From positions 1 to 50,262 of the forward strand of contig JASAOO010003381.1 of the NCBI GenBank assembly GCA_030849075.1: a DNA stretch of 50,262 nucleotides, written 5' to 3'. Origin of the DNA: Zelonia costaricensis. Taxonomy: Eukaryota > Euglenozoa > Kinetoplastea > Trypanosomatida > Trypanosomatidae. The notes under the pieces are model-generated. The model was given only the letters and a program-made list of their open reading frames with translations, did no database searches and was not told the DNA's origin. Shown here one piece after another: positions 40,705 through 49,211 of this stretch (position 1 is the stretch's first letter; every line of letters begins with the position of its first letter). A program made the position numbers and the translations under genes.

Positions 40705-41671
40705 CGCTTAACAACCCGCTACTTTGAAGACACAAATCGAGAAGCGAGGCGGGAACGGACCGGCCTTGTGAGTACTTGACCCACACTAAAAAAGAAAACA
40801 GAAAAACTACGGCAAGAAGGTGAGTATGCGATAGAGCGCGGTTGGGGGGAGGAGGGGGGGGCAGACGGTGCAGGGTGGCTTCACCATGTGGTGCGCAGTG
40901 AGGTGCTCAGCGCGGGTAGCCACACAGTAACGGCTCAGCAACACACAGGAGGACAGCCATAGAAGTGGGTGAGACAGCGCATGTCGCCGCGCAGGTGCAG
41001 CGGCGTCCGTGGCGGGACACACAGCACAGCCCCCTGAGCGCTGCACCCGCAAACACAAGCGTCACGCAGCGGTAGCCGCGCGTGCGGCTCAACGCGCAGG
41101 CCGTACAACACCGCGGAAGGACTCCCACGTCAAGGAGCGCACCGACAGTACCGCCGACCTCGGGACGGGCGTGGGGGCTCCTAGAAGCGAGCCCCTCGAC
41201 CGCCAACGTCGCCAGTCTTGCCCTCACGCCGAGTGACGCGCTCGGTTCGCACCAAGCCCGACCCCACAGCGCACGAGGTGTGCAACTTCTTCAGTTCGCT
41301 TTTGTATTCTCCGCAAGACATCAACCACGCAGACCGCAGCACCCACCGTGCCCGACGCATCGACTGCAGCTCGCACCAGGCACACGCCAGAAAAAAACGG
41401 GACGATATAAGCAAAGCGTGCTCGCGGCCGGCCAACGACGCGCACGGTGCGAGAGCCAGATAGCCGGGCCGCACGCGCAACGTCGCTGCGGCCCCCACAA
41501 CCTAAGGTGCGTGCCCTGTCATGTCAGCACCCCGTCACCACCCAAATGCACGACACGCCGCACCAACGCAACTCGACGACCAGCACCACCAGAAAAAAGA
41601 AAGAGACGAGAGGAGGGCACCCACGTGGGCCCACACAGCCCGACCTCTCCTCCACGCAGCCAGCCCGTCCC
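40705..41671. other. Spacer between carboxypeptidase copies 1 and 2
   Basis: No gene. It contains a copy-1 splice acceptor, a G-run near 40846-40862 and the 29-nt block 41086-41114 that reappears in the spacer between copies 3 and 4. Confidence 0.68.
40786..40806 (-). promoter_or_regulatory. Predicted spliced-leader acceptor for carboxypeptidase copy 1
   Basis: Sense strand reads TTTTTCTGTTTTCTTTTTTAG, with AG at 40787-40786. The 5' UTR is about 81 nt without an ATG. Confidence 0.7.
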
Positions 41672-43108
41672 TCAGTGCGTGGGGGAGACGTAGCCGGCGA
41701 GCCGCTCACCGTGCAGGAAGCGGTGCACCATGTATAGCGACGCGGCCGGCTGGTCCATCGGCACCATGTGGCCCGCATCGTAGATCTGCACAAAGCTGAA
41801 GTTGCCGTACGCGCGCTCCTGCCCAGCAGGCGCGCCGCCAACGCTGAACTCCACGTCCGGCGCTGCGTTGAAGGCAGCCTTGCCGGGCCAGTCCAGCGCC
41901 GTCACCCACGCCTTGTTGCCGATCCAGTTGCAGATGAAGTCGCAGTCTCCGGCGTAGATCATCACACGCACACCGGCGTCCAGCAGCGGCGGGATCGTCC
42001 AGTTGAAGTTCTTCATGAAGTCGTACGCGAACAGCTCCCCTACATCGCCGCTGCATGTCGACCACTGCGCGTCGTCACTGACACCGAGGGCAGCACGCAC
42101 GTCCGCCGAGCTGAAGAACTCCAGCGTGTGGTTCATCGGGTAGCAAAGGTCGCCAACGCACGGCTTGCGGATGTCGTACGAGTTTAGGCCGGTCGCGAAG
42201 TAGTAGCCTTCATACGTGTCACACACTGTTGAGGCCTGCACGCACGCCGCGTTCATGCTGTCGTACCCGAGAGAGGCGTTGTTGCAGTCGCTGATCTGGC
42301 GTTGGCACTCGGGCACCAGCGATAGCATCTCCTCGTACGCCGACTCGTTAATGCAGGGCGCCCCCGTCTTCACCTTGCACCAGTTGTACGCCACCTCCGC
42401 GTAGGACGGGGTCTGCGTGTAGGGGTCCGTCAGCCCGTTGCCCACGCCGATGGCCTTCAGGTTGATGTGCGGGCCGTCACCGCGCTGGTTGCCCACCAGG
42501 ATGCGGTACGCGACCGACGGCACGTAGTGTCCGCCGTAGCTCTCGCCAATCACGTAGAAGTCGTTCGCGCCTGTGATCGACGGCGAGGTGAACTGGCGCG
42601 CAAAGCCCTGCAGGAAGTTGTACATGTCCTCCGCAACTTCGCTTTCGTTGTGCACGTAGTTGGCCTTGTCACCGTACGAGTAGCCCACGCCAGTCGGCTG
42701 GTCCACGAACAGCAGGTACGCCTCGTCGTTCCACCCGTACGCGTTGCGGTACAGGTTGCCCGTCGTCTCGTTCATCATGCACGGGCCCAGCTCAATCGCG
42801 AGGGCGATGCCAGAGCTGCAACCCGGGCCACCGGTCATCCACATGATCACCGGGGGCTGGCTGCCGTCCGTCGGCCACCGCCGCGGCCCGAACAGCCAGT
42901 AGAAGTAGTGCTTCTGTGTGTTGTTGACGCCGGGGATGTCGATGTAGCCGCTCGACTGTGTCACCGTCGGGTCGCACGCAGGCCAGCCGTGGTGCGGCTC
43001 GCCGGTTCCCGCCGTAGCGGTCATGAGACCCATCACGCACCCGGCAGACAGGCACAGCAGCGCGGCACACAGCCCCACCACGCCCCACGCGCGGACACCA
43101 GTCGCCAT
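41672..43108 (-). CDS. CBP1: Serine carboxypeptidase (S10), array copy 2
   Basis: 478 residues from MATGVRAW, where the signal peptide begins; 28 in-frame codons upstream are UTR. The signal peptide covers about 1-30. The triad is Ser190 (GESYGGH), Asp388 (YAGDCDFICNW) and His447 (DAGHMVPMDQP); GGPGCSS is at 93-99. The cap (about 236-350) keeps the CVGDLC pair (Cys317-Cys322), with one residue fewer between the cysteines than in copy 1, and has extra sequons (NESA, NNAS, NHTL). The mature N-terminus, TGEPHHGWPACDPTVT, differs from the APHFG form of the other three. The C-terminus is extended by YVSPTH. It has its own splice acceptor 34 nt upstream. Confidence 0.95.
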   Translation of the reverse strand: MATGVRAWGVVGLCAALLCLSAGCVMGLMTATAGTGEPHHGWPACDPTVTQSSGYIDIPGVNNTQKHYFYWLFGPRRWPTDGSQPPVIMWMTGGPGCSSGIALAIELGPCMMNETTGNLYRNAYGWNDEAYLLFVDQPTGVGYSYGDKANYVHNESEVAEDMYNFLQGFARQFTSPSITGANDFYVIGESYGGHYVPSVAYRILVGNQRGDGPHINLKAIGVGNGLTDPYTQTPSYAEVAYNWCKVKTGAPCINESAYEEMLSLVPECQRQISDCNNASLGYDSMNAACVQASTVCDTYEGYYFATGLNSYDIRKPCVGDLCYPMNHTLEFFSSADVRAALGVSDDAQWSTCSGDVGELFAYDFMKNFNWTIPPLLDAGVRVMIYAGDCDFICNWIGNKAWVTALDWPGKAAFNAAPDVEFSVGGAPAGQERAYGNFSFVQIYDAGHMVPMDQPAASLYMVHRFLHGERLAGYVSPTH

Positions 43109-44714
43109 CGCCGGCAGGAGGCCGCAGACGCACGCGTGCGGGCTGAGGAGGCCGAGAGGCAAGTTGGGAAAAGAGAGCCCACACACACACACACGCAGAG
43201 GCAGCGGCAGAAGGGCAATCGATACAGGACGCAGAGCAGCAGCACAAGTCGGGCTCGAATTTCAGCGCGCCACAGACTCCGACGCACCCGGTGCGGGTGC
43301 GCTAATCGGCGGGAAAGGAAAAACGAAGGAGGGAGTCGAGGACGTGCGTGTTGTGGCTGGCGGATGCAGGGAGCGGGAGCGCGTTGAGCAGCCGCAAGTG
43401 CTCACCGAGGATAGGGGGGAACAGAGAAGCGAGATGGCGGAGGCGGACAGCGGGTCTGCGGCAGCTGCGCACGTCGCGCAGGTGCGGGGGGAGAGGGCGG
43501 GGAAGGACGGAAGAGGGGGGAGGAGAAGTGCAGACAGGGGGGTGGGAGCATCGGGCTGCATCGCGCCTGCGTGGCGAGAGGGGCGCCGACGAGCTCAAGG
43601 GCGCCGCACCACGCGGACGCCGCCCGGCTCGGAGCCTCCACCCGCGCACACCCCAGTCGCTCTACCGCCGTACACAGAGACCGAGGGCGCGAGAGGACCT
43701 AGCGCGTGCCACACATGGCCGCGGCAGCGGCGTGGTCTTCGGCAGGCTTGTCCGGGCAACCCGCAGCCGCGCAGCACGCCAGGGCAGGCGTGCGCAGAAG
43801 AGAGCGCGCGCCATGCACGGCGGACACGGCGCGCCCCCAGACGTGCTCGTGTGTGGTCGCACGTTGCGCTACAGCTGTATGCCAGCAAAGAGGCACAGGA
43901 AAAGGTTCGATAGAGCACACACCGCCGCAGACGGGGGCGACGTGGGGTTAAGAGCCCGGCAAGCATCACAGCACCAAGCGTGCCAGCCACAGCACCTCTG
44001 CCGTCTCCTGAGTCCCACGGAGGGGGGAGCGCGCACAGGAAACGTGGGACACGCAAGCACCACGCGAGGGGTGCGCAGCAAGGGGGAGGCAAAGAGAAGC
44101 CCGCCACGAGACACGTCCACCATCAACAGCAGGGTGTGCGAGAGCGTGCGAGCCTGCTGGAAGGGACCAAGAATAGCACACGAGCTGCAGACCCGTTCCA
44201 GCCGCGCTGCAGCGGACGTGCACAGCGGACGCCACAAAAAAGGCACGAGAAACACAGCGCACTAGCCGGTACAAGAACACACACAGACACACACAGGCAC
44301 GCGGCAAACCTAGAGGTGGTGGAGACACATCATGTGAAGCCGCGACACCACGACCCCACGCAGCGGCTGAGCGGTGCAGGAGAGCGGGTGCGCTCCTTGT
44401 TCGTTGCGGGCGGGCACATACCGATGGCGCGCCCCAGCAGTTCCACCTCCTCTCGCAGCGTGGCAGAGGGCGCCAAGATGAGCCATCGGCAATGGCAAGC
44501 TTACCCGCTGCTTCGCCAAAACTCGCCTTCCCGCGCGGCTTCGGCGTTCTGCACGGTTACGCACGGCCCGGCGAGCTCCCGTCCTTCGCAGAGCCGCCCG
44601 GCGCGGCTTTAGCCGCTCGCTCCGCCCAAGCGACAACACGCACCCGCCATAGCCCTCGCCCGACCCCCTCCGAGCAGCACCACGTCAAACGATGACACAA
44701 CAGCGCGGACGTCT
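43109..44714. other. Spacer between carboxypeptidase copies 2 and 3
   Basis: No credible gene in 1.6 kb; the frames on both strands are Arg/Ala/Pro-rich shadows of GC-rich DNA. It contains the copy-2 acceptor and a short CA repeat near 43180-43194. A segment near 43870-43895 shows only loose likeness to the 29-nt block shared by the other two spacers. Confidence 0.62.
43143..43181 (-). promoter_or_regulatory. Predicted spliced-leader acceptor for carboxypeptidase copy 2
   Basis: Sense CTCTCTTTTCCC, a C/T-rich stretch and CCTCCTCAG, with AG at 43144-43143. The 5' UTR is 34 nt. A TG repeat lies just upstream of the tract. Confidence 0.68.
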
Positions 44715-46133
44715 TCATCCAGACGCCAGCCGCTCACCGTGCACGAAGCGGTGCATCATGTACAGCGCGGCGGCCGGCTGGTCCATCGGCACCATGTGGC
44801 CCGCATCGTAGATCCGCACAAAGCTGAAGTTGCCGTACGCGCGCTCCTGCCCAGCAGGCGCGCCGCCAACGCTGAACTCCACGTCCGGCGCAGCGTTGAA
44901 GGCAGCCTTGCCGGGCCAGTCCAGCGCCGTCACCCACGCCTTGTTGCCGATCCAGTTGCAGATGTAGTCCATGTCGCCAGCGTAGATCACCACACGCACA
45001 CCGGCAGCCAGCAGCGGCGGGATCGTCCAGTTGAAGTTGCGTTGTTCATCATTGTCGAACAACTTGCCGACGTCGCCGCTGCAGACCGACCACTCCGCGG
45101 ACGACTGCACCCCGAGCACATTCTGCACAGCCGTGGACGTTAAGAGCGCGATGGAGTGATTCGTCGGATACCCGAGGTCGCCTATACTCTGCACACGGAT
45201 GTCCATCGTATTCTTGCCTTCCACGGAGTACAACCCAGCCAGCTCTTCGCAGTAGTTGTACGCCTCCACGCACACCGGGTCCACATCAGTCTCACCGGCG
45301 TTGCACTGCGCGGTGAGGTTCAAGCACTGCGGCATCGCAGCCATCATCCGGTCGCGAATCGAAGCATTCACGCACGGCGCCCCTGTCTTCTCCTTGCACC
45401 AGTCATACGCGATCTCCACGTACGACGGGTACTGCGTGTAGGGGTCCACCCAGCCGTTGCCCACCGCAATGCCCTTCAGGTTGATGTGCGGGCCGTCACC
45501 GCGCTGGTTGCCCACCACAATGCGATGCGCGAAGGCAGGAACGTAGTGCCCAGCATAGCTCTCGCCCGTCATGTAGAAGTCGTTCGCACCCGTGATCGAC
45601 GGCGAAGTGAAGCGGCGCCCAAAGCCCTGCAGGAAGTTGTACATGTCCTCAGCAGCCTCACTCTCGTTGTGGTCGTAGTTGGCCTTGTCAGCGTAGCTGA
45701 AGCCAACCCCCGAGGTCTGGTCCACGAACAGCAGGTACGCCTCGTCGTTCCAGCCGTACGCGTTGCGGTACAGGTTGCCCGTCGTCTCGTTCATCATGCA
45801 CGGACCGAGCTCAGTGAGTAGACCAAGCATAGAGCTGCAGCCCGGACCGCCCTGCAGCCACATCACCACCGGGGGCTGGCTGCCGTCCGTCGGCCACCGC
45901 CGCGGCCCGAACAGCCAGTAGAAGTAGTGCTTCTGGGTGTTGTTGACGCCGGGGATGTCGATGTAGCCGCTCGACTGCACCACCGCCGGGTCGCACGCGC
46001 CGTAGCCGAAGTGCGGCGCGGCCCAAACGCCCACAGTGCCGCACAGGCCGACGCACACGGTCAGCACGCACAGCACCGCGGCGGCAAGGGGCACCTCACG
46101 CACGCACCGCGCGGCGCTCGCGGACCGCACCAT
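44715..46133 (-). CDS. CBP1: Serine carboxypeptidase (S10), array copy 3
   Basis: 472 residues from MVRSASAARC; the 143 in-frame codons upstream are UTR. The signal peptide is about 1-38, and its end (GLCGTVGVWAAPHFGYGACD) is identical to copy 4. The triad is Ser192 (GESYAGH, Ala in place of the Gly seen in the other copies), Asp387 (YAGDMDYICNW) and His446. GGPGCSS is at 95-101. In the cap (about 238-348) both cysteines of the CxxxxC pair are gone (QSIGDLGYPT, about 315-324), so the disulfide equivalent to CPY 262-268 is missing while the other cysteines remain. Sequons NASI, NLTA and NHSI lie in the cap. The catalytic C-terminal segment is identical in DNA to copy 4 over the 171 nt compared. 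It should be an active enzyme. Confidence 0.94.
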   Translation of the reverse strand: MVRSASAARCVREVPLAAAVLCVLTVCVGLCGTVGVWAAPHFGYGACDPAVVQSSGYIDIPGVNNTQKHYFYWLFGPRRWPTDGSQPPVVMWLQGGPGCSSMLGLLTELGPCMMNETTGNLYRNAYGWNDEAYLLFVDQTSGVGFSYADKANYDHNESEAAEDMYNFLQGFGRRFTSPSITGANDFYMTGESYAGHYVPAFAHRIVVGNQRGDGPHINLKGIAVGNGWVDPYTQYPSYVEIAYDWCKEKTGAPCVNASIRDRMMAAMPQCLNLTAQCNAGETDVDPVCVEAYNYCEELAGLYSVEGKNTMDIRVQSIGDLGYPTNHSIALLTSTAVQNVLGVQSSAEWSVCSGDVGKLFDNDEQRNFNWTIPPLLAAGVRVVIYAGDMDYICNWIGNKAWVTALDWPGKAAFNAAPDVEFSVGGAPAGQERAYGNFSFVRIYDAGHMVPMDQPAAALYMMHRFVHGERLASG

Positions 46134-47786
46134 GGCGCAGCCGCAGCGCAGCAGTCCGCTGAGGCGGGGAACGGGGAGGAGTGTAAAGCTTGAGGCGATG
46201 GAGCGATGGGGGAAGGTGCGCGATGCCACACGCGCGGAGACACACGAGAAGGCAGTCGCTGCGCCGTTGCACACGGGTGCGTAGGGGTGCGGGGGGGTTC
46301 GGGAGGGGGGGTGTTGGCTGGGGTGGCGGCGCCTCGTTCTGCGCGTGCGATGCGTCGGTGTGTGTGCGTGCGAGTGCGAAGGCAGGAGGAAGGTGACAGG
46401 GCAGCGATGCAGCGCTCCATAGACGCAGGCGGGAGGGCGGCGGAGCGCTTCCGCATTAACCCCCCCCCCCCCTCGCCGTTGCACAGACCCGCCGCACGCA
46501 GCGACCGGCCATGGGGCACGCAGCTCACGTTGCGGGGGCTGCGTCGCGGTGCCCGGCTGCACGGGCCAGCGCAGCCCACAGCACAGGCAGCGAGGGAGGA
46601 GGTTGGTGCGAGGCCCAGGCCGTCACAGAGGCCCGCAAGCTCGCTGGCCTACGCGCTGGTGTGCGGCGTGAGAATCCGGGGTGCGCCGGAGAAGGAAGCG
46701 GACGCAGCCCACGCAGTAGTCGCACGGCGTCGAGCTGTCTCGCCCGCGCGCGCCTCCATGCACGGGGGCGTCGGGACACCGCGATGGTGGGTCTGGGTGG
46801 AGTCGGGGACTGCGTTCGCCGGCTGCCCCGCGCCTAAGGGCGCCGCCTCCGTCTGAGCCGCCACGCACGCGGGAGTGAGAGGAGAAAGGAGCGTCGTGTC
46901 ACGGGCTCTACGCACAGGCTGTACAACACCGCCAGCAAGGGCCGGCGCACGCTCTCGCAGGCACCCCTGTAGAGCAAAGCAATCACACGGAAAAATAAAA
47001 GGCACGTGCGCAACGGTAGCCGGGGAGTGCACCCGCAACACGCGGCAGTCCGGGGAAGATGAGGGCCGCGACGAGTCGGTGGAGAAGGGGGAAAGGAGGG
47101 AGCCGCGCTGCACGGCCGCAGACCCGGCGAGAACAGAACGGAGGAAAACACACGCGAAGACGTGTACAGGCACAATCGCAGACACACACACAGACACGCA
47201 CAAAACTTGCCGCGTGTCTTGCCCACCCACCCCGCACCGCGCCGCCAGCACACACGGTGCTCGGCACGCGGGTCGTGCACGCCGCTCGGTCAATACAGGC
47301 GCGAACGGAGTCGAAGGAGCAAAAGAAAAGCACAGCGGCAGCGGCTCCGCGCACACCCGCAGCGGGGGGGGAGGGATGGGAGGGCACCACCACACCCGCG
47401 CCACGAGCTCCACGTGGAGCTGCGCACCACCGTGGCTGACTACGATAATAACACCCGGCGCGGGGTGCGCCCTCGGGGAGATGAGGAAGCAGAAGGGCTG
47501 TCAGAAAGGGCACGTGGAGCGGTTCAGCACACTCCCCCACACGCACACACCAACGCGCGCGCGCGACTTGAGCCGAGGCGGAGCGGGTCTCTGTCGGCGG
47601 GAGCATGGATGCGCTTCGCCACACAGGTGCACGGGCGACACAGAAGGGGAGAAGTGGGTCTGTAGGAGCACACCGGCACTCAGCACGCCTCGCACCTCCG
47701 CGCGCAGCACCGAGCCCCTGCCCGCCGCCACCACCGCCGCTGCCTCCACCTGCGCACACGCCACCCCGGCGGGGCGGCTACACGCC
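46134..47786. other. Spacer between carboxypeptidase copies 3 and 4
   Basis: No credible gene in 1.65 kb. It holds the copy-3 acceptor, a C-run near 46460-46472, and the 29-nt block at 46904-46932 that matches 41086-41114 at 26 of 29 positions. Confidence 0.65.
46159..46190 (-). promoter_or_regulatory. Predicted spliced-leader acceptor for carboxypeptidase copy 3
   Basis: Sense TTTACACTCCTCCCCGTTCC, then CCGCCTCAG with AG at 46160-46159. The 5' UTR is 25 nt. Confidence 0.66.
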
Positions 47787-49211
47787 CTACCCGCTCGCCA
47801 GCCGCTCACCGTGCAGGAACCGCGAGAGCATGTACAGCGCGGCGGCCGGCTGGTCCATCGGCACCATGTGGCCCGCATCGTAGATCCGCACAAAGCTGAA
47901 GTTGCCGTACGCGCGCTCCTGCCCAGCAGGCGCGCCGCCAACGCTGAACTCCACGTCCGGCGCAGCGTTGAAGGCAGCCTTGCCGGGCCAGTCCAGCGCC
48001 GTCACCCACGCCTTGTTGCCGATCCAGTTGCAGATGAAATCGCAGTCGCCGGCGTAGATCACCACACGCACACCGGCGTCCAGCAGCGGCGGGATCGTCC
48101 AGTTGAAGTTGCGGAACACATCCTTGATGAACAGCTGACCGACCTGCCCACTGCAGCCCTCCCACGCAGGGCTCGCGTCCACCCCGAGTGCCGCCACCAC
48201 GGAGGGAATTACGAAGAAGTGGTCGGCCTGAGGCGTCGCGTACCCCTCCGGACCATCAGACATCTTGCGGAAGTCGTATGGGTTCCGCCCAGTGACGCCG
48301 TAGATGTCCGTGAGGTTGTTGCACACCTGCGCCGTCTCGTTGCAGATGGGGTTAGTGTCATCGAGCAGCGCGTTGCACTGCGCGATGAGGTCAAGGCAGT
48401 GCGGCAAGTCTGCCAGCATCTGGTCACGAGCCGACTCGTTAATGCAGGGCGCTCCCGTCTTCACCTTGCACCAGTCATACGCGATCTGCACGTACGACGG
48501 GGTCTGCGTGTAGGGATCCGTCCAGCCGTTGCCCACCGCAATGCCCTTCAGGTTGATGTGCGGGCCGTCACCGCGCTGGTTGCCCACCACAATGCGATGC
48601 GCGAAGGCAGGGACGTAGTGTCCGCCGTAGCTCTCGCCCGTCATGTAGAAGTCGTTCGCACCCGTGATCGACGGCGAGGTGAACTTGCGCGCGAAGCCCT
48701 GCAGGAAGTTGTACATGTCCTCAGCAGCCTCACTCTCGTTGTGGTCGTAGTTGGCCGTGTCACCGTACGAGTAGCCCACACCAGTCGGCTGGTCCACGAA
48801 CAGCAGGTACGCCTCGTCGTTCCACCCGTACGCGTTGCGGTGCAGGTTGCCCGTCGTCTCGTTCATCAAGCACGGGCCGAGCTCCACAAGTAGTCCGAAG
48901 TTCGAGCTGCAGCCCGGACCGCCCTGCAGCCACATCACCACCGGGGGCTGGCTGCCGTCCGTCGGCCACCGCCGCGGCCCGAACAGCCAGTAGAAGTAGT
49001 GCTTCTGGGTGTTGTTGACGCCGGGGATGTCGATGTAGCCGCTCGACTGCACCACCGCCGGGTCGCACGCGCCGTAGCCGAAGTGCGGCGCGGCCCAAAC
49101 GCCCACAGTGCCGCACAGGCCAAAGATCAGAGCCAGCGCGACTAGGGCGGCGAGGAGGTCGCATCGTGTGCAGCGACCTCGCATGTGCGGCGCAGGGAGA
49201 CGGTGTCCCAT
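47787..49211 (-). CDS. CBP1: Serine carboxypeptidase (S10), array copy 4
   Basis: 474 residues from the ATG at 49211; the Met at residue 10 is an alternative start. The signal peptide runs to about residue 40 and ends as in copy 3. The triad is Ser194 (GESYGGH), Asp389 (YAGDCDFICNW) and His448; GGPGCSS is at 97-103. The cap (about 240-352) lacks the CxxxxC pair (RKMSDGPEGYAT, about 315-326) and the next motif reads SGQVGQLF where the other copies have SGDVG. It is the first gene of the array to be transcribed. It pairs with copy 3 in some segments and with copy 2 in others (GYSYGD, DCDFICN), so it looks mosaic. Confidence 0.94.
   Translation of the reverse strand: MGHRLPAPHMRGRCTRCDLLAALVALALIFGLCGTVGVWAAPHFGYGACDPAVVQSSGYIDIPGVNNTQKHYFYWLFGPRRWPTDGSQPPVVMWLQGGPGCSSNFGLLVELGPCLMNETTGNLHRNAYGWNDEAYLLFVDQPTGVGYSYGDTANYDHNESEAAEDMYNFLQGFARKFTSPSITGANDFYMTGESYGGHYVPAFAHRIVVGNQRGDGPHINLKGIAVGNGWTDPYTQTPSYVQIAYDWCKVKTGAPCINESARDQMLADLPHCLDLIAQCNALLDDTNPICNETAQVCNNLTDIYGVTGRNPYDFRKMSDGPEGYATPQADHFFVIPSVVAALGVDASPAWEGCSGQVGQLFIKDVFRNFNWTIPPLLDAGVRVVIYAGDCDFICNWIGNKAWVTALDWPGKAAFNAAPDVEFSVGGAPAGQERAYGNFSFVRIYDAGHMVPMDQPAAALYMLSRFLHGERLASG

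Larger units (their letters stand above)
39301..49211 (-). repeat. Tandem array of four S10 carboxypeptidase genes
   Basis: Four genes of 467-478 codons in head-to-tail order, with spacers of 967, 1606 and 1653 nt. Catalytic-core segments are almost identical in DNA (a 171-nt block at 39358-39528, 41747-41917, 44775-44945 and 47847-48017: I count 0 differences between the last two, 4 between the first two and 2 between the first and third). Cap regions differ widely. The spacers are mostly unrelated. Confidence 0.93.

Noticed and set aside
43900..43925. GGTTCGAT near 43904, like a tRNA B box
   Set aside because: The required CC after GGTTCGANN is missing and there is no cloverleaf around it.
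46134..46562. 143-codon in-frame N-terminal extension of carboxypeptidase copy 3 (and similar extensions of most genes here)
   Set aside because: The extension lies upstream of the predicted acceptor and the signal peptide starts at the chosen ATG; the extended frames simply lack stops in GC-rich UTR.
39322..48893. Similar plus-strand frames of up to 672 codons opposite each carboxypeptidase gene
   Set aside because: They resemble each other only because the sense genes do; the catalytic motifs are all on the minus strand.
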